This document shows positions 53,143 through 60,837 of a DNA stretch of 64,000 bases, piece after piece; the first letter of the stretch is position 1; each line of letters opens with the position of its first letter. The stretch lies in NCBI RefSeq assembly GCF_900107275.1, contig NZ_FNPI01000001.1, positions 806,001 to 870,000 on the forward strand. Direction: 5' to 3'. A program made the position numbers and the translations under genes. The DNA is from Evansella caseinilytica (lineage in GTDB: Bacteria; Bacillota; Bacilli; Bacillales; Salisediminibacteriaceae). The notes under the pieces are model-generated. The model was not told where the DNA came from and did not search any database. It saw only the letters and a list, made by a program, of their open reading frames with translations.

Positions 53143-54516
53143 TTGTTAAACAGGGTAAAAGAAGCTTTTCAGGAGCCGGCTTGTGAGCATAATCAGTCTT
53201 TGAATAAAAAAGGCTGCGCCAAACCGATTCCAGGGGAAGCGGCAGGAGGTTGTTCCTTCGACGGAGCGCAAATCACCCTTCAGCCGATCGCAGATGCCGC
53301 CCATCTTGTTCACGGACCGATAGCATGCGCGGGAAACAGCTGGGAAGCAAGAGGAAGCCTTTCATCCGGCCCGACGCTCTATCAATATGGATTAACAACA
53401 GATATGAACGAACACGACATTATTTTTGGCAGTGAAGGAAAGTTATGCGAGGCGATAGAAGTGCTGGTTCAGCGATTTCATCCTCCGGCAGTGTTCGTCT
53501 ATGCCACCTGTGTTACAGCTTTAATCGGGGAAGACTTGGAGTTTGTTTGCCGAAAGCAGTCCAACCTTCTCGGAATACCGATCATTCCGGTGAACAGTCC
53601 GGGTTTTGTGGGCAACAAAAATTTAGGGAACCGGCTGGCAGGAGAAGTACTGCTGGATTATGTCATCGGAACAGCAGAACCCGCCAAAACGACTCCATGG
53701 GATGTTAATGTTATTGGCGAATATAATATCGCCGGTGAATTTTGGGAAATACATTCGTTGTTCCAGCAAGCGGGAATTCGCGTTTTGTCCCGAATTACCG
53801 GAGACGGGAGGTTCGCTGAGATCGGTTGGGCGCACCGGGCAAAGGTGAATATGGTTGTTTGCAGCCACGCATTGATCAGCTTAGCGCGGAAGATGGAAGA
53901 GAGATACGGAATCCCCTATTTTGAAGGGGCGTTTTACGGAGCAAAGGAAACGAGCATTTCATTACGGACAATTGCCCGATTGCTGAAGGACGATCAGCTT
54001 GAAAAAAATATTTCCGCCTTGATCCGTCGAGAGGAAAATAAACTGAAACAACAACTGCAGCCTTACAAACGTTTTCTCCAGGGAAAGCGGGCAGTACTTT
54101 ACACGGGGGGAGTGAAAAGCTGGTCCGTGATAACCGCATTGCAGGAATTAGGAATGGAAATAGTGGGAGTTGGAACGAACAAGAGCACATTGGATGACGT
54201 TTTCCGTATTAAAAACCGGGTCGGATCCGAAGTGGAATTCATTGAAAGCGGCGGAGCCGGGCGGATTCTAAAAACAGTAAAGGATAAACGAGCGGATATC
54301 GTCATTGCCGGCGGCCGAAACATGTATACAGCACTGAAGGAGCATATTCCTTTTTTGGACATCAACCAGGAAAGGCATCACGCCTTTGCCGGATATAACG
54401 GATTAGTGAGGCTGGCGAAAGAACTCGTGTTTTCCCTCAATCATCCGGTTTGGAAAATCGTCGGAAAGAAAGCGCCGTGGGAGGAGGCACCATTCAATGG
54501 GGATGAAAACAAGTAA
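53143..54516 (+). CDS. nifE: Nitrogenase FeMo-cofactor scaffold protein NifE
   Basis: 457 residues, paralogue of NifD. Seen: GCAKPIPGEAAGGCSFDGAQITLQPI, ADAAHLVHGPIACAGNSW (cluster Cys), YATCVTALIGEDLE, VNSPGFVGNKNLGNR, VIGEYNIAGEFWEI and FLDINQERHHAFAGYNG near the end. With NifN it forms the tetramer on which NifB-co is matured to FeMo-co with molybdenum and homocitrate. TTG start about 10 nt after AAGGAG; the ATG at 53133 is in another frame. The long upstream gap suggests it could have its own promoter or depend on read-through. Confidence 0.95.
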   Translation: MLNRVKEAFQEPACEHNQSLNKKGCAKPIPGEAAGGCSFDGAQITLQPIADAAHLVHGPIACAGNSWEARGSLSSGPTLYQYGLTTDMNEHDIIFGSEGKLCEAIEVLVQRFHPPAVFVYATCVTALIGEDLEFVCRKQSNLLGIPIIPVNSPGFVGNKNLGNRLAGEVLLDYVIGTAEPAKTTPWDVNVIGEYNIAGEFWEIHSLFQQAGIRVLSRITGDGRFAEIGWAHRAKVNMVVCSHALISLARKMEERYGIPYFEGAFYGAKETSISLRTIARLLKDDQLEKNISALIRREENKLKQQLQPYKRFLQGKRAVLYTGGVKSWSVITALQELGMEIVGVGTNKSTLDDVFRIKNRVGSEVEFIESGGAGRILKTVKDKRADIVIAGGRNMYTALKEHIPFLDINQERHHAFAGYNGLVRLAKELVFSLNHPVWKIVGKKAPWEEAPFNGDENK

Positions 54517-55840
54517 GAAACAGGTCGCGATTAACCCGCTGAAGGTCAGTCAGGCGCTTGGCGGCGTGCTCGCTTTTCAAGGGTTCTTTCGCTCCATGCC
54601 GATCATTCATGGCTCCCAAGGATGCGCTGCCTTCATTAAAGCGTTAATGACGCGCCATTTTCGCGAACCGATCGCATTGCAAACATCTGCTTTACAAGAA
54701 ATGAATGTTATTTTCGGTTCGGAACAGTGCATGTCGGAAGCCTTGGATAACGTCATTGCCAGGCACGATCCAGCGATCATCGGCGTATTCAGCACCGCAT
54801 TGACGGAAACTGCCGGGGAGGATCTTAAACGAAATACGGCAGCATATCTTCAATCTCGAAGCAGTTCTAAATTCATCATTCCCGTATCGCTTCCCGACTT
54901 TACAGGTTCATTAGAGTCCGGATATCGAATAACTGTGGAAGCAATCGTTCATGAGGCAGTCGGGCGAATGGCGGGAAAATTACCCGCACGCAAAGTAAAG
55001 CATCGGGTAAATCTCCTGGCAGGTTCTCATTTAACGCCGAGTGATGTGATGGAACTGAAGCAAATTCTCCAAGCTTTTGATTTAGAAGTTGTCACTGTAC
55101 CGGATATCTCCACGTCATTAGTAGCTCCGCGGGTAAAAGGGTTTTCCTCCCTCACCCGGGGCGGTGTTTCGCTGGCAGAGCTTTGTACAATGATGCTGAC
55201 AGCGGAAATAACGATCGCCGTCGGTGCGAGCATGGAAGGAGCCGCAAAAATATTACATGAATATCGGGGGATACCATATTGCTTGTTTAAAAGTGTGACT
55301 GGCCTGGAAGCGAGCGATGAGTTGTTTTCCTTTCTGCAAAATTACACGGGGGAGCAGGTTCCGATGAAGTTCAGATGGGAGCGGGATAATTTGTTGGACT
55401 GTATGCTGGATGCACATTTTTATTTTTCAGGCCGCAAAGTTGCCGTTGCATCAGAACCAGATCATCTTCATGCCATCATCCAATTGATAAAAGAACTTGG
55501 TGGTGGATTTTCCGGGCTTGTAACGAGTATTTCCACACCGCTGGTAACAGAAACAGCGGAAAAAATTGTTGCCGGGGATCTTGATGATTTAGAGAATATG
55601 GCAGCGGGCGCGGATTTATGGCTCAGCAATTCCCACGGCAGACAAGGGGCGAGTCGTTTGCGTGTACCGTTTCTTCCAATAGGGTTCCCTGTCTTTGATC
55701 AGTTGGGAAGCTTGCTAACGACAAGTATCGGATACAGGGGAACAACAGAATTGCTGATAAAAATCGCCAACGCATTAATTGACGGTGCTCATGCAAGAAA
55801 TAAGCATTTCGTTGAATCACTGCGCATCACAGGGCTGTGA
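54497..55840 (+). CDS. nifN: Nitrogenase FeMo-cofactor scaffold protein NifN
   Basis: 447 residues, paralogue of NifK. Seen: INPLKVSQALGGVLAFQGFFRSMPIIHGSQGCAAFIKAL with HFREPIALQTSALQEMNVIFG, TALTETAGEDLKR, SLPDFTGSLESGYR and FPVFDQLGSLLTTSIGYRGTTELLIKIAN. Partner of NifE in cofactor assembly. It starts 20 bp inside nifE with GAGGAGG at 9-nt spacing, so the two are made in equal amounts. Family length is normal. Confidence 0.95.
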   Translation: MGMKTSKKQVAINPLKVSQALGGVLAFQGFFRSMPIIHGSQGCAAFIKALMTRHFREPIALQTSALQEMNVIFGSEQCMSEALDNVIARHDPAIIGVFSTALTETAGEDLKRNTAAYLQSRSSSKFIIPVSLPDFTGSLESGYRITVEAIVHEAVGRMAGKLPARKVKHRVNLLAGSHLTPSDVMELKQILQAFDLEVVTVPDISTSLVAPRVKGFSSLTRGGVSLAELCTMMLTAEITIAVGASMEGAAKILHEYRGIPYCLFKSVTGLEASDELFSFLQNYTGEQVPMKFRWERDNLLDCMLDAHFYFSGRKVAVASEPDHLHAIIQLIKELGGGFSGLVTSISTPLVTETAEKIVAGDLDDLENMAAGADLWLSNSHGRQGASRLRVPFLPIGFPVFDQLGSLLTTSIGYRGTTELLIKIANALIDGAHARNKHFVESLRITGL

Positions 55841-55871
55841 ACATTTTCTGCGTGTACAAATTCATCGCCCC

Positions 55872-55908
55872 CCGTTTTTTTCGTCGCGGGATATTTAGAA
55901 AAAAACGG
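55872..55908 (+). other. Stem-loop between nifN and nifX
   Basis: CCGTTTTTTTC (55872-55882) / GAAAAAAACGG (55898-55908), perfect 11-bp arms. It could attenuate or process the transcript before nifX. It is not a standard terminator because no T tract follows. Confidence 0.4.
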
Positions 55909-55969
55909 ATCGCAGCTCATGTCTTTCATTCATCGCACCGCATTGATGACAGGAAGGGAGGAAAACCGG

Positions 55970-56359
55970 ATGAAAGTGGCATTTGCATCAAATGACGGCG
56001 TGTATATCAATACCCACTTCGGCTTGGCAAATAGCTTTGAGATTTATGACATCTCAGCAGAAAAATATCATAATGCCGGCCCACGCTTTGTGATGAACCG
56101 TGATGATCAGGGAGAGGGCGGGCGGCTGGAAGAACGGGTCAACAGTGTCGCCGATTGCACGCTGTTGTTCATTACCCAGATTGGCCCGGCGGCTGCGGCA
56201 AGGGTGACTAGAAGCAATATTATGCCGATTAAAGTGGACGAAGATACACGGATAGTGGATCAATTGGAGCGGCTGCAACAACTGCTCAAGAAAAAGCCAC
56301 CGATGTGGCTGGCTAAAGCAATGAACGAAAAAATGAAGAATGGCGATTTCGCGAAATGA
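55970..56359 (+). CDS. nifX: Nitrogen fixation protein NifX
   Basis: 129 residues of the NifX/NafY/dinitrogenase-cofactor-binding fold: MKVAFASNDGVYINTHFGLANSFEIYDI, then ADCTLLFITQIGPAAAARVTRSNIMPIKV. NifX holds NifB-co or the VK-cluster and passes it between NifB and NifEN. ATG 55970 follows GGGAGG; the longer frame from 55919 is not family-like. It matches in fold the C-terminal domain fused to NifB in this cluster. The C-terminal LLKKKPPMWLAKAM is typical. Confidence 0.93.
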   Translation: MKVAFASNDGVYINTHFGLANSFEIYDISAEKYHNAGPRFVMNRDDQGEGGRLEERVNSVADCTLLFITQIGPAAAARVTRSNIMPIKVDEDTRIVDQLERLQQLLKKKPPMWLAKAMNEKMKNGDFAK

Positions 56360-56592
56360 CCAGTTAGGGATGAGTTGAAAGGAAGTGACGACTTTTCAAT
56401 AAGCTTGTTCCTGCTGTTCCAGATTGTCTATTTGTTTTGAATGTATGTTAGCTGTTGTATTTCAAAACTGTTTTTCAATGATAGGAAGAAAATTGGCGTT
56501 TGCTGTCGCATTTGAAAAGTATTATCTTGGATTGAAATGATCCTGCGTTTCCTTATCAAGTAATACATGCGGAGGCATTAGGGGGAGTTCAG

Positions 56593-57330
56593 GTGCATAC
56601 TGAGACGGAATTACGATACAGCCGGCAACGAAAGCTGCTTGGTGAAGAAGGACAAAGAAAGCTGAGTGAGGCAAGTGTTTTTATTGCAGGAATTGGGGGA
56701 CTTGGTGGGACAGCAGCAATCTACCTTGCAGCAGCAGGTATTGGGAAAATCATTTTTGCCCACGAAGGAACAATTTCATTGCCGGATTTAAACCGGCAAA
56801 TTTTGATGGACAGTCGCAGGCTCGGTGAAGCAAGAATTCCGTGTGCCGCTGACAGCTTGAAGCGGATTAATCCGAATGTCGTCCTTGAAGGGTATCCGGA
56901 CAAAATCAGTGACAAACAAGCACATCCATGGGTGAAAGCCGCCGACATCGTCATTGATGCCCGCTATGATTTTCCGGAAAGGTACGAATTGAACCGCCTT
57001 TGTGCACAGTACAATAAGCCGATGGTAGAAGCGGCCATGTACGGCTATGAAGTGTCCGTGACAACCATTCTGCCCGGGAAAACGGCATGTCTGGCTTGTG
57101 CCTTTCCTGAACAAGATCAGCTGTGGGAGCCATTCGGTTTTCCTGTGTTGGGTGCAACATCGGGGATAGCCGGCTGCCTGGCAGCCATGGAAGTAATCAA
57201 AGTTCTGACAGGACAGGGAAATCCGCTTTATAACAAGCTGTACCGGTTCGATGCATTGAATTTTCATTCCCGCATATTTAAGCTGAAACGCCATTCCGGC
57301 TGTAAGCATTGTGGAGTCAAGAAAGGCTAA
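56593..57330 (+). CDS. hesA: HesA/MoeB/ThiF family protein
   Basis: 245 residues of the E1-like adenylating fold: nucleotide-binding GIGGLGGTAAIYLAAAGIGKI, the Arg-bearing LPDLNRQILMD, VIDARYDFPERYELNRLC and ATSGIAGCLAAMEVIKVLTG. Cysteine pairs CLAC and CKHC form a zinc site. HesA lies next to nifX in Paenibacillus and other clusters, where it aids nitrogenase activity, probably in molybdenum or sulfur handling; the exact reaction is not settled. GTG start with AGGGGGAG upstream. A 233-bp gap without gene precedes it. Confidence 0.9.
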   Translation: MHTETELRYSRQRKLLGEEGQRKLSEASVFIAGIGGLGGTAAIYLAAAGIGKIIFAHEGTISLPDLNRQILMDSRRLGEARIPCAADSLKRINPNVVLEGYPDKISDKQAHPWVKAADIVIDARYDFPERYELNRLCAQYNKPMVEAAMYGYEVSVTTILPGKTACLACAFPEQDQLWEPFGFPVLGATSGIAGCLAAMEVIKVLTGQGNPLYNKLYRFDALNFHSRIFKLKRHSGCKHCGVKKG

Positions 57331-57343
57331 ATGGAACAATTCG

Positions 57344-57473
57344 GAAAGCTGTCTAGCTGCAGCGCTTATCGACTAGAAAACTTCCCTCTCCTCGTCTACG
57401 ATAAGTCGAGAACGAAAACTTCCCAGTTTTCGACTCTCCTTTATCTCACTCGGATCAGTCCAGTTTTTACGTC
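57344..57473 (+). repeat. Family C repeat between hesA and nifW
   Basis: GAAAGCTGTCTAGCTGCAGC (57344-57363) and TTTATCTCACTCGGATCAGT (57440-57459) are the inverse of 37614-37785. The CTGTCTAGCTSCAGCGC core is, from memory, common between genes in many Bacillaceae. Confidence 0.6.
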
Positions 57474-57517
57474 GATGGGCAAAGCGCTTCCGCTTTTCCA
57501 ATAAGGAGGGAAGCAAG

Positions 57518-57838
57518 ATGAAAAATCCGTTGATGGAGCTGACGGATGCGGAAGATTTTTTTGCTTATTTTGATGTCCCGCATCATCCGGAAATATTAAA
57601 TGTATCGCGCATGCATATTTTGAAGCAATTTCAAGTGTATTTAAAAGAAGAAGGATGCCTTCATGACAATCCCACCGACCCGGAGGTTTGGAAAAAGCAG
57701 CGGGAACTTCTTTTCCGAGCCTATCGTGATTTTCTTCAACCGACGCCGTTGCGGCAAAAATTTTTTCCGGAATTTTATCGCAGAAACGGAGAGTTTGTTC
57801 CATTCCATATCATCAGCAGAAAGGAGGAAGCAACGTGA
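57518..57838 (+). CDS. nifW: Nitrogenase-stabilising/protective protein NifW
   Basis: 106 residues. The NifW core is clear: TDAEDFFAYFDVPHHPEILNVSRMHILKQFQVYL, then LLFRAYRDFLQPTPLRQKFFPEF. NifW associates with the MoFe protein, aids its maturation and protects it from oxygen in Azotobacter and Klebsiella. ATG follows AAGGAGGGAAGCAAG. It overlaps the next gene by 4 bp. NifW is best known from proteobacteria and frankiae and is not part of the compact Paenibacillus nine-gene cluster, so its presence here is notable. Confidence 0.85.
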   Translation: MKNPLMELTDAEDFFAYFDVPHHPEILNVSRMHILKQFQVYLKEEGCLHDNPTDPEVWKKQRELLFRAYRDFLQPTPLRQKFFPEFYRRNGEFVPFHIISRKEEAT

Positions 57839-58152
57839 TTCATTTTATGAATGAGGCGGTGGACAGGACGAAAGCCTTGGCCGTAGAACAAGGACTTATC
57901 ACCAATCCAGGTATCCGCATTCGTGCAAAGCAAAAGGGATTTCATGTCAAATATCAGCTTCTGTGGGAAGAGCTGGAACGGACGGATGATATTGTTTATG
58001 ATCAGGGTGGGTTGAAAATATATATTGATGCTGATTCTGCTCTGCACGTAAAGGATACGGTTGTTTTTCTCACCGAACAGGACGGGAAGGAAGGGTTGTA
58101 CATCATGAAAAATACATCTGTATGTGCGACTTGTTCCATGACCTGTTTATGA
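57835..58152 (+). CDS. HesB/IscA-like protein with altered cysteines
   Basis: 105 residues. The fold pattern of A-type iron-sulfur carriers can be followed: PGIRIRAKQKGFHVKYQLLWEE, IVYDQGGLKIYIDADSALHVKDTVV, GLYIMKN. The first ligand Cys of IscA (in GGCSG) is missing; Phe-His stands there instead. The C-terminus has SVCATCSMTC, a CxxCxxxC cluster in place of CGCG. It could be a divergent HesB/IscN carrying clusters to nitrogenase. GTG 57835 overlaps the nifW stop and has AAGGAGG at good spacing. Family call moderate. Confidence 0.6.
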   Translation: MIHFMNEAVDRTKALAVEQGLITNPGIRIRAKQKGFHVKYQLLWEELERTDDIVYDQGGLKIYIDADSALHVKDTVVFLTEQDGKEGLYIMKNTSVCATCSMTCL

Positions 58153-58293
58153 GCAGTATGTCACTCTAAGTAGAGAAAGGCGGGAGGATTTTAAATCAGA
58201 AGTTGAAGTTATTCAATGGTACGGTGACTTTAAGAGCATGATCAAGTACAAAAAGATAAAAAACGATTTTTTTATACATCCTCTTTAAATGTG

Positions 58294-58440
58294 TGTTTAA
58301 AAAGAAGGACATAACAGCGGCAAGAAGATCGAGGCGCGGCAGGCTCGAGCAGCGGAGCGTACAAGGAAACGTACGTGAGCAGCGGAGAGGCAACGCGGGC
58401 GTTGAGATTCGCAGGCGCTGTTTCCCGGACTTTTTGAATA
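58294..58440 (+). repeat. Family B repeat between the hesB-like gene and nifV
   Basis: GTTTAAAAAGAAGGACATAA then CAGCGGCAAGAAGATCGAGGC and, after AACGTACGTGAGCAGCGG, GTTTCCCGGACTTTTTGAAT. About 90 percent like 45526-45668. It fills most of the 337-bp gap; a short AAAAAGATAAAAAACG box before it (58249-58264) also occurs beside family A copies. Confidence 0.8.
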
Positions 58441-58489
58441 TCCTCTTTAATAATATTTTCGAAAGAAAGATGGACAGGAGGCAGCGGGC

Positions 58490-59620
58490 ATGGGAGAGGT
58501 CCTTCGTATTTGTGACACCACCCTGCGTGACGGGGAACAAACGGCGGGAGTAGTTTTTTCGCAAGCGGAAAAGCAGCGGATAATAAAACAGCTTGCAGAA
58601 GCGGGGATAGAGCAGGCCGAAGTGGGGATTCCAGCCATGGGAGCAATTGAGCAGCAAGTCATCCGTTCAATTGTAGAAATGAATTTGCCGCTTCGGTTGT
58701 TCACCTGGAACCGGGCGCTCAGGCATGACATTGATGCCTCCAGGCAGACAGGAGTGAATTGGGTACATCTGTCTATTCCCGCATCCGATTTTCTGATGTT
58801 TCACAAGCTGAAAATGCACAGAGATAGCTTGGAAAGGACAATCCGTCAGGCAGTCGATTATGCTAGGAATTACGATCTCGAAGTATCCGTCGGTCTGGAA
58901 GATGCGTCCCGCGCTTCGCTGTCTTATCTCACCAGACTGATCAATGTGCTGTACCAGGACGGCATCCGACGTTTCCGGTATGCGGATACGGTGTCCGCGC
59001 TGACACCCCAGTCAGCACAATATAATATCGGTAAAATTGTTGAGGAGTGTCCGAAAGATGTTGAACTTGAAATTCATTGTCATAACGATTTCGGGTTGGC
59101 GACGGCGAACACCCTGTCCGCACTAGCTGCGGGTGCGGCATGGGCGAGCACCACGATTTTAGGCATTGGTGAACGTGCTGGAAATGCTGCGCTGGAAGAG
59201 GTTGTGATGGCGTGGCGGCATCTGTACGGCGGTGAAGTTGGAATTAATACCGCGATACTGGCGCGCTTGGCTGATGTCGTAAGCTGTGCGGCAGATCGGC
59301 CGGTGCCAAAAGCAAAGCCGATTGTTGGTCAGATGGTGTACACTCATGAATCGGGGATTCACGTAGACGGTCTATTAAAAGAGAAAGCTGCGTATCAGGC
59401 TTTTGATCCAAAGGAAGTGGGGAAGAGGCATCAATTTGTTGTCGGGAAGCATTCAGGAGTAAAAACAATCACCCATTTTTTGCAGCAGGAAGGAATAGAG
59501 CTGAGTAAGCAGCAAGGCGAAAAACTGCTTGAACATGTCCGCTGTCTCTCCAGTAAAAACAAAAAGAATGTGGAGCTTTCAGAATTGAAAATGATGTTTA
59601 ACAATCTGTACAGTAAGTAA
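58490..59620 (+). CDS. nifV: Homocitrate synthase NifV
   Basis: 376 residues, DRE-TIM metallolyase fold. Seen: ICDTTLRDGEQTAGVVFS (the DRE metal-binding region), AEVGIPAMG, VGLEDASRAS, ELEIHCHNDFGLATAN (His-x-His metal ligands) and GERAGNAALEEVVMA. The C-terminal HESGIHVDGLLKE and KHSGVKTI fit the homocitrate/2-isopropylmalate synthase group. In the nif setting it makes homocitrate, the organic part of FeMo-co, from acetyl-CoA and 2-oxoglutarate. ATG follows CAGGAGG at about 8 nt. Last recognised nif gene here. Confidence 0.93.
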   Translation: MGEVLRICDTTLRDGEQTAGVVFSQAEKQRIIKQLAEAGIEQAEVGIPAMGAIEQQVIRSIVEMNLPLRLFTWNRALRHDIDASRQTGVNWVHLSIPASDFLMFHKLKMHRDSLERTIRQAVDYARNYDLEVSVGLEDASRASLSYLTRLINVLYQDGIRRFRYADTVSALTPQSAQYNIGKIVEECPKDVELEIHCHNDFGLATANTLSALAAGAAWASTTILGIGERAGNAALEEVVMAWRHLYGGEVGINTAILARLADVVSCAADRPVPKAKPIVGQMVYTHESGIHVDGLLKEKAAYQAFDPKEVGKRHQFVVGKHSGVKTITHFLQQEGIELSKQQGEKLLEHVRCLSSKNKKNVELSELKMMFNNLYSK

Positions 59621-59645
59621 GGAAAAAAATCCGGAAGGTGTTTAA

Positions 59646-59770
59646 AGCTATGATGTTCAAAAAGGATGTGGAACAGTGCCCGCCGTCCGTCTTTGCCAGT
59701 GTATGTGTAAGCTTTTAGAAAAAAGGTGCCGGCGGTGCGGGGCGTTTCCGGGACTTGACGAGGGATTCCA
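59646..59770 (+). repeat. Family B repeat, divergent copy after nifV
   Basis: TGTTCAAAAAGGATGTGGAA then, after about 80 bp, GCGGTGCGGGGCGTTTCCGGG. The 3' end is decayed. No gene is seen between 59621 and 59928, and no clear terminator of the nif cluster. Confidence 0.45.
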
Positions 59771-59928
59771 TGTTATTCTGCATATCGGAAAGCCGTTCGG
59801 TACGGCATAGTTTCAGGTTCGAAAAACGCCGGCCTGCAGAACGGCCATGCAGAAACGTTTCAGCACATGTTTTTTGTTAGCAAAATGATGGGAAACAAAG
59901 GTGCCTTGCTCTATTATTATGCTTGCAA

Positions 59929-60057
59929 TTAATGTTCTTTTCGGTTACCAAATTCTCTGCCGACTTTGGAAATCGTCGTTCGCTCTTTTTCGGTACCAGG
60001 CTGTGCGGCATCTCTGCTTTTTACTGGATTACGTTTCGATTTGGAATGTTTACTCAT
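59929..60057 (-). CDS. Small basic protein of 42 residues, unknown function
   Basis: Short gene, easy to miss: ATG at 60057 preceded by AAAGGAGG at about 8 nt. The product starts MSKHSKSKRNPVKSRD, is rich in Lys, Arg and Ser, and ends KVGREFGNRKEH. Its size and composition resemble minor spore or nucleic-acid-associated proteins of Bacillales, but no family was recognised. Independent of the nif genes (opposite strand). Confidence 0.65.
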   Translation of the reverse strand: MSKHSKSKRNPVKSRDAAQPGTEKERTTISKVGREFGNRKEH

Positions 60058-60327
60058 TATTTTGCCTCCTTTCATATCAGCCGATTATTTAACCACTTTT
60101 AAGAAGGTGTTGAACACACACTTTATATTATTTATTTTTCTCGTCGATAGCGGAATTTATGTAATTGTTTTGGATGAGAAATTGGAGGACAGCAGTTTCC
60201 AGGGGAAATGCAGTTTTGGTATTGTTGTTAATGGAAAAGAGGGAAGCAGCTCCTGTAGCTGTCTGCTGTTCCCCCTTGTCGTTCTTCTTTGCGGTCAGCC
60301 GACTGTGTTTTTTGTGCCGGGTTCCAA

Positions 60328-60552
60328 TTAATGCATTGCCGGCTGTTCCAAGTTTATTTTTTTATTCATTCTTATCACACCGTTATTCAGTAGAATGTCC
60401 TGTTTATCCTGCTGCCAAATTCCGCTGTAGTGCCACTCATCATTGATGTAAAGATGATAGATTTCCCCCTGGCATCCGAGCTTCAGTTCCCCAGCTTCCA
60501 CCCTCTTGTTCAAAAATTGCACCCTTACTTTGTAATTTTCCAATTGTTCCAT
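60328..60552 (-). CDS. Conserved hypothetical small protein
   Basis: 74 residues starting MEQLENYKVRVQFLNKRVEAG. The start at 60552 has GGGGAGG about 6 nt upstream; the longer frame from 60573 covers that site. Beta-rich in appearance (GEIYHLYINDEWHYSGIWQQDKQ). No motif recognised; soluble. Confidence 0.6.
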   Translation of the reverse strand: MEQLENYKVRVQFLNKRVEAGELKLGCQGEIYHLYINDEWHYSGIWQQDKQDILLNNGVIRMNKKINLEQPAMH

Positions 60553-60639
60553 GATGTACCTCCCCTTGTACATTTTATTCAGGAAACGCTTACAATATAT
60601 AAATATTCGCTAACCTTTTCAAAAGTCCTTCATAAAAAA

Positions 60640-60675
60640 GTGCCAGGCACCTTATGATGCGGTGAAGTGATAAAG
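60640..60675 (+). repeat. REP element, GTGCCAGGCAC type
   Basis: GTGCCAGGCACCTTATGATG then CGGTGAAGTGATAAAG, nearly identical to 22551-22587. Confidence 0.75.
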
Positions 60676-60712
60676 TTATAAATGTAGAAAATAATGTGTT
60701 GATAATAAGGAA

Positions 60713-60749
60713 GGCCGGCTAAGGCAGAACATCTCTGCGTTAGCCGGCC
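60713..60749 (-). terminator. Stem-loop after topB
   Basis: Arms GGCCGGCTAA (60713-60722) and TTAGCCGGCC (60740-60749), extended inside by GCAGA/TCTGC. On the minus strand the stem is followed by TTCCTTATTATC. A likely terminator of the topoisomerase transcript. Confidence 0.5.
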
Positions 60750-60837
60750 CTCCGATGCTGGAAATTATTTAGCTGTGCCTATACGACTGGTGCCTTTTGC
60801 TTGCGGCTGTAAATGCCTGTGTAAGCTATTACAGCTT

